Below are positions 6,437 through 11,849 of a DNA stretch of 13,270 nt, piece by piece (positions within the stretch are counted from its first letter, which is position 1; each line of letters begins with the position of its first letter). Source of the DNA: Ignavibacteriota bacterium (GTDB lineage Bacteria > Bacteroidota > Ignavibacteria > Tepidaquicellales > Tepidaquicellaceae); NCBI GenBank assembly GCA_003135995.1, contig PNBM01000071.1:22322-35591 (forward strand), in the 5' to 3' direction. The translations under genes and the position numbers were made by a program. Under the pieces are notes generated by a model, which saw only the letters and a list, made by a program, of their open reading frames with translations, was not told the origin of the DNA and did not search any database.

Positions 6437-6835
6437 TCATATCAAATCATAATAATCATAAAAATCATTATCAAAAGCTCTTTGCTCTTTTAAAATTCTT
6501 CTCACAAGAAATGCGTGAGAGGAAATTAATCCTACTATAAATACCACTAATACAATCGCAAGTACAGCTTCTTTGCTTATTTTTAATTCCTTTATCTTTT
6601 TTGTATATCCAAACAATGAACGCCAGTTGTATTTTATATGTAACATCACAAAAACGGTGAATAAAAACGCAGACATATTGTGTACCGACATCCAAAAATG
6701 TTTTTGTGTTGTAAATGTATCGAATTGTAATTTGTGGTTTTCAATTCCTGAATACGCCAGTAATATAACAACAACGAGCATAGCAGCGGAAATGAATGCA
6801 CGCTTGTTAAACTTTTTCTTTTCTTTTGTTTCCAT
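6437..6835 (-). CDS. DUF4405 membrane protein, probable haem-binding redox subunit
   Basis: 132 residues from ATG at 6835. Three membrane helices are expected at about 12-31, 53-68 and 89-111. His52 and His66 flank the second helix (SVHNMSAF...MLHIKYNW) in an H-x13-H spacing. This fits the DUF4405 family (PF14358), whose members resemble two-helix cytochrome b units; haem binding is inferred, not demonstrated. The gene begins one base after the stop of the ferredoxin gene, so the two are almost certainly co-transcribed and translationally coupled, suggesting electron transfer between ferredoxin and the membrane. Residues 117-132 (EQRAFDNDFYDYYDLI) are encoded by a dispersed intergenic repeat (6444-6489), so the natural C-terminus has probably been replaced or extended by repeat sequence. 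Confidence 0.82.
   Translation of the reverse strand: METKEKKKFNKRAFISAAMLVVVILLAYSGIENHKLQFDTFTTQKHFWMSVHNMSAFLFTVFVMLHIKYNWRSLFGYTKKIKELKISKEAVLAIVLVVFIVGLISSHAFLVRRILKEQRAFDNDFYDYYDLI
6444..6489 (+). repeat. Dispersed repeat module B, copy 3, inside the 3' end of the DUF4405 gene
   Basis: The core at 6444-6467 matches 4550-4573 and 4791-4814. The following CAAAAGCTCTTTGCTCTT matches the word at 1609-1624. It overlaps the coding region and supplies its last 16 or so codons. Confidence 0.75.
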
Positions 6836-6836
6836 A

Positions 6837-7040
6837 TTATTTTATTAACGATGTATACGCCCCGGACTTACATACTTTAATGCATTTTAAACAACCCGTA
6901 CATTTATCAGCTTTGGATATTTTTGCATGCCTGTGCCCGAAAAAATCAATCTTGCGGATAACTTTATTAGCACAGCTTTCAAGACATTTCCAGCACGCTT
7001 CGCACTTTCGCGCATCGAGTTGTATAAATTTTGTCTGCAG
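6837..7040 (-). CDS. Small ferredoxin, two [4Fe-4S] clusters, non-ATG start
   Basis: A 67-residue frame with two textbook cluster motifs: Cys13-x2-Cys16-x2-Cys19-x3-Cys23 (CEACWKCLESC) and Cys47-x2-Cys50-x2-Cys53-x3-Cys57 (CTGCLKCIKVC). The proline usually found after the last Cys of each motif is absent (CA and CK). No ATG, GTG or TTG precedes the first motif. CTG at 7040 gives the start (M)QTKFIQLDARKC, which corresponds to the usual N-terminus of such proteins; ATT at 7052 or 7058 is the alternative, and a TAA at 7073-7071 limits the frame. The stop (6839-6837) is one base from the ATG of the DUF4405 gene. The protein is soluble and cytoplasmic, and is likely an electron carrier for the DUF4405 protein. 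The cysteine pattern is beyond doubt; the start codon is not. Confidence 0.85.
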   Translation of the reverse strand: MQTKFIQLDARKCEACWKCLESCANKVIRKIDFFGHRHAKISKADKCTGCLKCIKVCKSGAYTSLIK

Positions 7041-7078
7041 GTGATTCGGAATAAAAATTTTAGATTTATTTTATATTA

Positions 7079-7086
7079 CAAAAATA
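7079..7086 (-). promoter_or_regulatory. Possible Bacteroidota-type -7 box for the ferredoxin operon
   Basis: TATTTTTG on the minus strand fits TAnnTTTG, 39 bases upstream of the CTG start. No TTG occurs at the expected -33 distance, so support is weak. Confidence 0.25.
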
Positions 7087-7110
7087 ATAATTAACCCGAA
7101 AATCCGACGA

Positions 7111-7122
7111 TAACAATTGTTA
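7111..7122. promoter_or_regulatory. Palindrome TAACAATTGTTA, candidate operator
   Basis: A perfect 12-bp palindrome between the regulator gene and the ferredoxin operon, 71 bases upstream of the ferredoxin start. It could be bound by the adjacent Crp/Fnr-type regulator, but it is not a canonical Fnr box. Confidence 0.35.
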
Positions 7123-7133
7123 AGATGTGAAAA

Positions 7134-7688
7134 TTATTTTTTATTCCTGATTCTGCTGAGGGATATAGGCGTGATTCCAAGATATGATGCTATGTAATGC
7201 TGGGGGATGCGACGGATAATTTCGGGATGTGTCTTCACCAATTCATCGTAACGCTTTCTCGGATTATCTTTTATTCGGGATAGAAAAAGGTTAGCGTAAT
7301 TATTCATCCGGTTCAACATTAATTTAAAAAATCCTTCTTTGAGCTCGGGATAATGATTTCCGAGTATTTCGAAACCGGCTCTGCTGAGTACAACAAGCTT
7401 TGATGGCTCGATACTTTCCAGGTTGAATTGACTTGGTTTCTCTTCTAAAAAACTTTCGATTGAAGATACAGCATTATTTTCAAAAAAGAATTGAAATGTA
7501 ATATCTTTTCCGTCATTATTAAACCAAAGACGCAAACAACCTTTTTTTATGAAATAAATATTATTGGAAATATCCCCTTCACATAGTAAAGTTTTTTTAG
7601 TAGGTACTTCTGTTTCACGGAATAATTTCTTAAATTTATCCCGGTTAACCGGGTCTTGCTTTAGTCTTTCAATCAGGTCCTGATACAT
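7134..7688 (-). CDS. Crp/Fnr-family transcriptional regulator
   Basis: 184 residues from ATG at 7688. The N-terminal cyclic-nucleotide-binding-like beta-roll covers about 20-120 (TLLCEGDISNNIYFIKKGCL at 33-52, QFFFENNAVSSIESFL at 66-81). A dimerisation helix follows at about 113-140, and a short C-terminal helix-turn-helix ends the protein: RRIPQHYIASYLGITPISLS (159-178). The length and form are typical of the short Crp/Fnr regulators of Bacteroidota. There is no N-terminal cysteine cluster, so it is not an oxygen-sensing Fnr by iron-sulfur cluster. It lies directly upstream of the ferredoxin-DUF4405 pair on the same strand with a 93-base gap containing a palindrome, making that operon a plausible target. 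It has its own promoter candidate at 7713-7741. Confidence 0.88.
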   Translation of the reverse strand: MYQDLIERLKQDPVNRDKFKKLFRETEVPTKKTLLCEGDISNNIYFIKKGCLRLWFNNDGKDITFQFFFENNAVSSIESFLEEKPSQFNLESIEPSKLVVLSRAGFEILGNHYPELKEGFFKLMLNRMNNYANLFLSRIKDNPRKRYDELVKTHPEIIRRIPQHYIASYLGITPISLSRIRNKK

Positions 7689-7712
7689 TATTGAATGAAA
7701 AAGATTAGATTA

Positions 7713-7741
7713 AATATATGAATTGTGTAAATTTCTTACAA
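7713..7741 (-). promoter_or_regulatory. Promoter candidate of the Crp/Fnr regulator
   Basis: On the minus strand, TTGTAA (7741-7736), a 17-base spacer and TATATT (7718-7713), 25 bases upstream of the ATG. The geometry and -10 match the rpmE promoter, although the -35 is weaker. Confidence 0.45.
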
Positions 7742-7805
7742 TATCATTCTAAAACAAAGAACTCCTGTAAAGAAAAAAGTAACGTAGAAAACAAGCTTGA
7801 CTAAA

Positions 7806-8201
7806 TTATTTTTCCTGCAAATGTTTGTTCGGATAAACAAAAGCCGTTGTGGTTTCTTTCGTTTTTATCGGCCTCACCTCAATTCTTGCGGTAGTACTGA
7901 AGGCAAATTCCGGATTTTGTTTTGCGATTTCCACAGCTTCGTCAATATCGTCGGCTAAGATATGATAATAACCAACCTGTACTTCACCGGTTTCGTTAAA
8001 ATCTTTTTCTTTCCAATCTCCCGTTTTCCCCGAAATGATTTTGCCTTCCCTTACGAGTGGTTGAGCGGAAATTAGTTTACTGTCTTTTATCAGATTGTTA
8101 ATATATAATTCACAACTTTTTAAAAACGATTGCTGATGTTCCTGCGACCAGTCTTTGTTGTGGTCAATTTTGTTACGGATAAGTAACATAAATTCTTTCA
8201 T
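7806..8201 (-). CDS. YCII-related (YciI-like/DGPF) protein
   Basis: 131 residues from ATG at 8201. The opening MKEFMLLIRNKIDHNKDWS and the later GYYHILADDIDEAVEIAKQNPEF (about residues 77-99) are characteristic of the YCII/DGPF fold, a small ferredoxin-like alpha/beta domain that is often dimeric. Members are found near ECF sigma factors or regulators, and their biochemical role is mostly unknown. A C-terminal EVRPIK strand completes the fold, followed by a short tail. No Shine-Dalgarno sequence is present. The gene is upstream of the regulator on the same strand, 117 bases away. A link to that regulator is possible but unproven. Confidence 0.82.
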   Translation of the reverse strand: MKEFMLLIRNKIDHNKDWSQEHQQSFLKSCELYINNLIKDSKLISAQPLVREGKIISGKTGDWKEKDFNETGEVQVGYYHILADDIDEAVEIAKQNPEFAFSTTARIEVRPIKTKETTTAFVYPNKHLQEK

Positions 8202-8370
8202 ATTATAAATATTTAAAATTAAAAAACTCTGTATATTAAGGTTTAAAGAAAACTTTCAGAATCCTATTTGAAAATTATTAATAGAATTAAAACATAGTTG
8301 AACAATTTAAAGTTTTTATCTTTTTAGAAGAATGATTTTAATAGAAAATTAATTCGTTTTTTAAAAATGG

Positions 8371-8403
8371 AAAAGCCCGTGTTTATATAAACGACGGGCT
8401 TTT
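8371..8403 (-). terminator. Hairpin terminator of the cysteine-rich protein gene
   Basis: AAAAGCCCGT (8371-8380) pairs perfectly with ACGGGCTTTT (8394-8403). The intervening GTTTATATAAAC is itself self-complementary, extending the stem with one bulged G at 8393. It lies 81 bases beyond the stop codon of the minus-strand gene at 8485. The near-symmetric T-runs would also allow termination from the plus strand. The rest of 8202-8484 is AT-rich with no gene seen. Confidence 0.8.
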
Positions 8404-8484
8404 GTTTTCATTATTTTCTGTGCTTTTTCCTCCATTAAATCCCTAATGAACACTCAAACACTGCTACCAAAAGCAGTAAGTGAT

Positions 8485-8859
8485 TCATTTATTTTTCTTT
8501 GTACCTTCACCTTTGCATGTACAGGTGTTACCTTCGGCAACATAAATTTTCATTCTTCCGGTGGAAACATCATATGTGGCACTGCCTCGTTTCGTACCAC
8601 AGACTACACAAATAGTATGTTTTATCGGCGGGTCGGGAAGAACAAGAACAGTGATAGTACAGTTTAGCGAAGTATTATTCTGAATCGGTCCACCGTCAAT
8701 ACAATATTGCAAGTTAGGGCAATCATCACAGTTGACAATATCAAAAGTAACGTAATCATTCGGACTGTTTTTGATATTTCCGGTTTTTTGAAAAGTAAAC
8801 GCCATAAATATTACGGCAGCGATGACGACAATTAATGAGATAATTGAAGTTTTTTTCAT
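8485..8859 (-). CDS. Small secreted or membrane-anchored cysteine-rich protein, function unknown
   Basis: 124 residues from ATG at 8859. A basic start MKKTS and a hydrophobic stretch at 5-23 form a signal peptide or anchor. The mature part carries eight cysteines at 44, 47, 53, 67, 84, 87, 113 and 115, including CDDC, CVVC and CTC pairs, which suggests disulfide bonds outside the cytoplasm or a metal site. The C-terminus is lysine-rich (GEGTKKNK). I do not recognise a family. The start is strongly supported by AAGGAG six bases upstream (8871-8866), one of the few good Shine-Dalgarno sequences in the window, which suggests high translation. A terminator follows at 8371-8403, so the gene appears to be a single-gene unit with a long AT-rich upstream region. 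Confidence 0.75.
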   Translation of the reverse strand: MKKTSIISLIVVIAAVIFMAFTFQKTGNIKNSPNDYVTFDIVNCDDCPNLQYCIDGGPIQNNTSLNCTITVLVLPDPPIKHTICVVCGTKRGSATYDVSTGRMKIYVAEGNTCTCKGEGTKKNK

Positions 8860-8865
8860 AAAGCT

Positions 8866-8871
8866 CTCCTT
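8866..8871 (-). promoter_or_regulatory. Shine-Dalgarno AAGGAG of the cysteine-rich protein gene
   Basis: AAGGAG with a six-base spacer to the ATG at 8859. It is notable because most genes here have no such site. Confidence 0.75.
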
Positions 8872-8879
8872 TTTAAAGT

Positions 8880-9299
8880 AAGCAAATGCTCACTAAGATT
8901 TTAATTTGTTAAAGATTGATTTAATTTGTACAACACAGAAAAATAATGAACTGAATTTTTATTTTTATTAGAAATTAATATTAATTCGTTTTGATTATTA
9001 TTGTTAATAATTCATTTATCAGTTTGTTTTACGATTTACGAACCGGAGGTTATATACAAATATAGTTCGTTTATGGAAATTTGTTATATTATTCATTAAT
9101 ATCAAGTATAATATTTATTCCTTTTCAAAAGATAATATTATATGATAATATATTGTTTTATTAATATAATATTAATAAAAACGAAAGCTATTAGAAATGA
9201 TAATAAAGCCAAAACGCAGTTCAGTATGCGTTAATATTAAGAAAAGATGGAATCTTACTGACATTATAAAGTAAATAACGAGGCGATTTTATACTTTTG
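8880..9299. other. Gene-free AT-rich stretch with a 25-base palindrome
   Basis: No credible gene on either strand. At 9156-9180, TTTTATTAATAT and ATATTAATAAAA form a perfect inverted repeat around one A. A TATATTTG word on the minus strand (9064-9057) fits the Bacteroidota -7 consensus for the cysteine-rich gene, but it would give a leader of nearly 200 bases and has no -33 partner. Confidence 0.5.
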
Positions 9300-9887
9300 T
9301 TATAAAACCGAACCGGATTCATAATATTTCTTTGCTTTTTTCGTGATAGATATGATGAAGGAGCTTTTTTCTTCTGTGTATTTTATTCTATCCGCCGGGT
9401 ATTCATTTGATAACTTTCTTTTTAATTCATCATAACGCTTGCGTTCCTCGGGAAATTGTCTGAGGTAATCTCTGAAAAAGAGCCGGTCCCATAATTCAGA
9501 ACCTGCTTCGACCATATGAATATGATGTGTGCGATAGCCCTTTGAATTGCGTTTAATGAACCAGTGATAATATGGCGGACCGTCATCACCAAAAGATGGG
9601 CGCCAGAATTGCTCGTAACCTTTAGCTTCCAATAAAGGTACGATTAGTTTTTTAGTTTCTTCTGAACTTGATACTTCAACTAAAATATCAATTATTGGTT
9701 TTGCGGAAAGTCCTTTGACAGCAGTACTTCCGAAATGTTCTATCCGTTTCACAATTTCGGATGGTAATATTTCTTTTAAATATCCGGCTTCATCATTAAA
9801 CATTTTAATCCATCCTTTATCATAAGGAACAATTGAGATTTCTTCTTTTACCAGTTCTGCTATTCTTTTTTTTAACTTTTCATCCAT
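9300..9887 (-). CDS. GrpB/UPF0157 family protein (nucleotidyltransferase fold)
   Basis: 195 residues from ATG at 9887. ISIVPYDKGWIKMFNDEAGYL (17-37) matches the usual N-terminal V.YDP.W...F element. HFGSTAVKGLSAKPIIDILV (51-70) is the signature, containing the GST and the D of a minimal nucleotidyltransferase core. The histidine segment HHIHMV (121-126) and YTEEKSSFI near 170-178 complete the family pattern. Typical GrpB proteins are about 170-200 residues, so the gene is full length. Members are often placed with CoaE or in resistance contexts, but the substrate is unknown. It is divergent from the zinc-ribbon gene with a 198-base AT-rich intergenic gap. No Shine-Dalgarno sequence is present. 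Confidence 0.9.
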   Translation of the reverse strand: MDEKLKKRIAELVKEEISIVPYDKGWIKMFNDEAGYLKEILPSEIVKRIEHFGSTAVKGLSAKPIIDILVEVSSSEETKKLIVPLLEAKGYEQFWRPSFGDDGPPYYHWFIKRNSKGYRTHHIHMVEAGSELWDRLFFRDYLRQFPEERKRYDELKRKLSNEYPADRIKYTEEKSSFIISITKKAKKYYESGSVL

Positions 9888-10085
9888 AAATGTTTATTTT
9901 GTATTCCAATATAAGAGTTCTATAATAAGCATCGGATATTATATGAATTATCAGGAACATTTTTCTTAAAATACAAATTGAAAAAATTTATTACAATCTT
10001 AATAAACTTTTATATTAATGCATTGAAAAGAAAAATATACAAAGTTAATTTTAATTAAATATTTAATAAACAAAATATTAATTTT

Positions 10086-10313
10086 ATGAACAAATGCATT
10101 TACTGCGGAAGCGAAAATCTGGAAAAGGAATTACCAATGCGGGGTTCAAAAAGCGCCGGGCATTTGCATTTTAATTACGCAAATGATGCAAAACTGGCGG
10201 CAATGTTCGCCGTGGAAAATGAAATTATTTTTGCGGATTTGTGCAACGATTGCGGAAGCATTACAAGATTCTATATAAAAGACACAAAAAGATTCTGGAA
10301 TAAAAGTGTATAA
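10086..10313 (+). CDS. Small zinc-ribbon protein, function unknown
   Basis: 75 residues from ATG at 10086. Two CxxC knuckles, Cys4-Cys7 (CIYC) and Cys53-Cys56 (CNDC), 45 residues apart, would bind one zinc ion. Hydrophobic and charged residues between them (residues 30-50) are consistent with a folded domain. It has no signal peptide. I do not recognise a named family; small proteins of this shape are usually annotated as hypothetical. It stands alone on the plus strand between GrpB and the HsmA-like gene, 168 bases from the latter. There is no Shine-Dalgarno sequence, and only weak sigma-70-like words lie upstream. Confidence 0.75.
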   Translation: MNKCIYCGSENLEKELPMRGSKSAGHLHFNYANDAKLAAMFAVENEIIFADLCNDCGSITRFYIKDTKRFWNKSV

Positions 10314-10481
10314 CGATATAAATTTATTATAAATATTTTTTCGTTTATAAAGATAACAATATCGGAGTTGTCGAAAAAATTTCCGGATTACTCTTAACCA
10401 AAATAGAATTGAAATTAAATTTCAGGGTTAATATCTTATATTAAATAACTATTTTCATTTAAAACTGATCATATAGGAAAA

Positions 10482-10862
10482 ATGCCTGCCACTATTAAAA
10501 TATCCGCATTTCTTATTACACTTGCTTTAATATTTTATTCATTGGGAATCTGGACTGAGAGATTTGCGCATTACCTGAAACCCCGTCACGTTATTGCTTT
10601 CTGGACAGGTTTGTTGTTCGATATTTTAGGTACATGGACTATGCATCGGATGGCTGACAGACCATTCAACATATTTGAGCCTCATACACTCACGGGACAG
10701 ATTGCACTATGGCTGATGCTGGTTCATGCAATATGGGCTACCTGGGTAATCTGGAAGGGAAGCGAGAAAGCAAGAAAAGGTTTCCACAGATACAGCCTTT
10801 TTGTCTGGCTGGTCTGGCTGATTCCGTATTTCGGGGGTGTTTATATGGGAATGAGTAAATAA
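10482..10862 (+). CDS. HsmA-family (TIGR03987-type) four-helix membrane protein
   Basis: 126 residues from ATG at 10482, preceded by an AGGA five bases upstream. Four membrane helices are predicted at about 4-24, 36-55, 68-92 and 103-124. Histidines 30, 36, 55, 68, 82 and 102 lie at or near helix ends, and the protein is rich in tryptophan (IWTERFAHYLKPRH, ALWLMLVHAIWATWVIW). The pattern agrees with the small membrane family whose studied member, HsmA of Clostridioides difficile, binds haem and helps against oxidative stress. Haem binding here is inferred from that family and from the histidines. The stop codon abuts a large hairpin at 10863-10900. It is convergent with the DNA-binding protein gene on the right. 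Confidence 0.78.
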   Translation: MPATIKISAFLITLALIFYSLGIWTERFAHYLKPRHVIAFWTGLLFDILGTWTMHRMADRPFNIFEPHTLTGQIALWLMLVHAIWATWVIWKGSEKARKGFHRYSLFVWLVWLIPYFGGVYMGMSK

Positions 10863-10900
10863 ACTATCAGGATAAATATATAAATATTTATCCTGATAGT
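10863..10900. terminator. 17-bp perfect hairpin between convergent genes
   Basis: ACTATCAGGATAAATAT (10863-10879) and its exact complement (10884-10900) enclose the loop ATAA. It begins at the base after the stop codon of the HsmA-like gene. Neither flank has a strong T-run (minus side TTTATTT, plus side AAAAG), so it may act as an atypical bidirectional terminator or an mRNA 3'-end stabiliser. Confidence 0.6.
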
Positions 10901-10973
10901 AAAAGAATCAAACAGTTTAACCAAAATTTTTTTTAATTTTGTTATTCAAAAAGAAAAAGACAAAAAAGTAAAT

Positions 10974-11492
10974 CTATTTTTTTGAAACTTTTCCGTTTTC
11001 AAATTTCATATCTTTTTTGAATTCGAAATTCTTATCACTAACTTTCAAACCAATAAAAATTTTATGGTTTTTGAATAAAGGATTTTCTTTTATGATTTCC
11101 AATAAATCATTTGCAAGTATTTCTGATTCTTTCTTGGTATCTACAGGTTTTTTAATTTCCGTAGCTACAGTTGTCTGTAACGCTTTTAAATCCCCATAAA
11201 CTACCGGTCTGAAATCAGCTTTTTCATCATTCATAATTTCCGACATAGACTTTTTACTTTCAAAGTCCAGTAAATCGGTTAAAGAAATCTTAGCGTTGTT
11301 ACGATTTAGAAAATCTACGACTGCAAGCAGATGATTTAATTTCCATTCGAATTTTCCATCCATCATATATTTCAGGCTCGAATGTGGAATTTTAGTTTCT
11401 ACTGCTATTCTGTAAGGTGTAATACCCCATCTTTCTTTCAAATACTTTACAATTTTCTTTAACCTTCTGATTAATTTTTCGTTGTTTAACAT
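10974..11492 (-). CDS. Helix-turn-helix DNA-binding protein, uncharacterised
   Basis: 172 residues from ATG at 11492. The N-terminus is a Xre/Cro-like helix-turn-helix: WGITPYRIAVETKIPHSSLK (22-41) gives the two DNA-binding helices, with KYMMDGKFEWKLNHLLAVVD completing the five-helix fold to about residue 65. Residues 66-125 are a charged linker (LTDLLDFESKKSMSEIMNDE, then lysine-rich), and 125-172 form a small alpha/beta tail (LLEIIKENPLF, KIFIGLKVSDKNFEF). I do not recognise the tail. Lysine content is high and GC is low, like phage or plasmid regulators. It lies 209 bases left of the truncated tRNA, so it may be chromosomal or part of an older inserted segment. No Shine-Dalgarno sequence. 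Confidence 0.7.
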   Translation of the reverse strand: MLNNEKLIRRLKKIVKYLKERWGITPYRIAVETKIPHSSLKYMMDGKFEWKLNHLLAVVDFLNRNNAKISLTDLLDFESKKSMSEIMNDEKADFRPVVYGDLKALQTTVATEIKKPVDTKKESEILANDLLEIIKENPLFKNHKIFIGLKVSDKNFEFKKDMKFENGKVSKK

Positions 11493-11701
11493 AATAGTTT
11501 GATTTTTAATTTTCTTTAAAATACTATTATTTTAATAAATAATCTAAATAAATAATTAATACTATGTTTATAGTTGACAATAAATCGATTATAGTTTAAT
11601 CAGTAATCGGGATTGCTTTTTAAAAAACAATTATTATAAATATTAAAATAAATGACTAAAATGTTTAATTTTTGAATGTTATATTAAGTTTTTATAAGAT
11701 T
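11493..11701. other. AT-rich gap before the truncated tRNA, no gene seen
   Basis: Together with 11741-11849 this makes the 357-base non-protein stretch between the HTH gene and the integrase. A TTGACA occurs at 11574-11579 but lacks a good -10 at 17 bases. A TATATT at 11680-11685 is suitably placed to be the -10 of the tRNA but has no clear -35. Confidence 0.4.
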
Positions 11702-11740
11702 CGGGATGTAGCGTAGCCCGGTAGCGCGCTTCGTTCGGGA
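11702..11740 (+). pseudogene. Truncated tRNA-Pro(CGG), 5' half, probable attachment-site half
   Basis: CGGGATG (acceptor strand, 11702-11708), TA, GCGT-AGCCCGGTA-GCGC (D arm, 11711-11727), G, CTTCG (anticodon stem, 11729-11733) and TTCGGGA (anticodon loop, 11734-11740; anticodon CGG at 11736-11738) follow the tRNA-Pro plan. The expected CGAAG of the second anticodon strand, the TpsiC arm and the acceptor partner CATCCCG are absent: similarity stops exactly at the end of the anticodon loop. A tyrosine integrase begins its gene neighbourhood 110 bases to the right. The fragment therefore marks an integration junction, with the crossover probably in the anticodon stem-loop. It cannot yield a functional tRNA by itself. 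Confidence 0.85.
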
Positions 11741-11773
11741 GTATTCAACAAAAGGATTTTAGATTTTTAAATA

Positions 11774-11804
11774 AAGCCCAGTAAATCAATAATTTACCGG
11801 GCTT
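11774..11804. terminator. Hairpin terminator between att half and integrase gene
   Basis: AAGCCC-A-GTAAAT (11774-11786) pairs with ATTTAC-C-GGGCTT (11792-11804), with one A/C mismatch and a five-base loop. TTATTTTTT follows on the plus strand and TTTATTT on the minus strand. It probably ends int transcription on the minus strand and may also stop read-through from the tRNA side. Confidence 0.75.
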
Positions 11805-11849
11805 ATTTTTTAATTGAAATTTAGAGTTTGTGCTTTTTTTGTGCCAGTG

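Noticed and set aside
6826..7044. 72-codon plus-strand frame
   Set aside because: It is the antisense of the ferredoxin gene; the minus strand shows two perfect four-cysteine motifs.
8446..8667. 73-codon plus-strand frame
   Set aside because: Shadow of the cysteine-rich gene, which has a strong Shine-Dalgarno sequence and signal peptide on the minus strand.
11574..11602. TTGACA as a promoter for the truncated tRNA
   Set aside because: The -10 at 17 bases is TAATCA, a poor match, and the distance to the tRNA is about 100 bases.
11741..11849. Group I intron splitting the tRNA-Pro anticodon loop
   Set aside because: The missing 3' half does not occur downstream in the window and an integrase gene follows; an integration junction is simpler.
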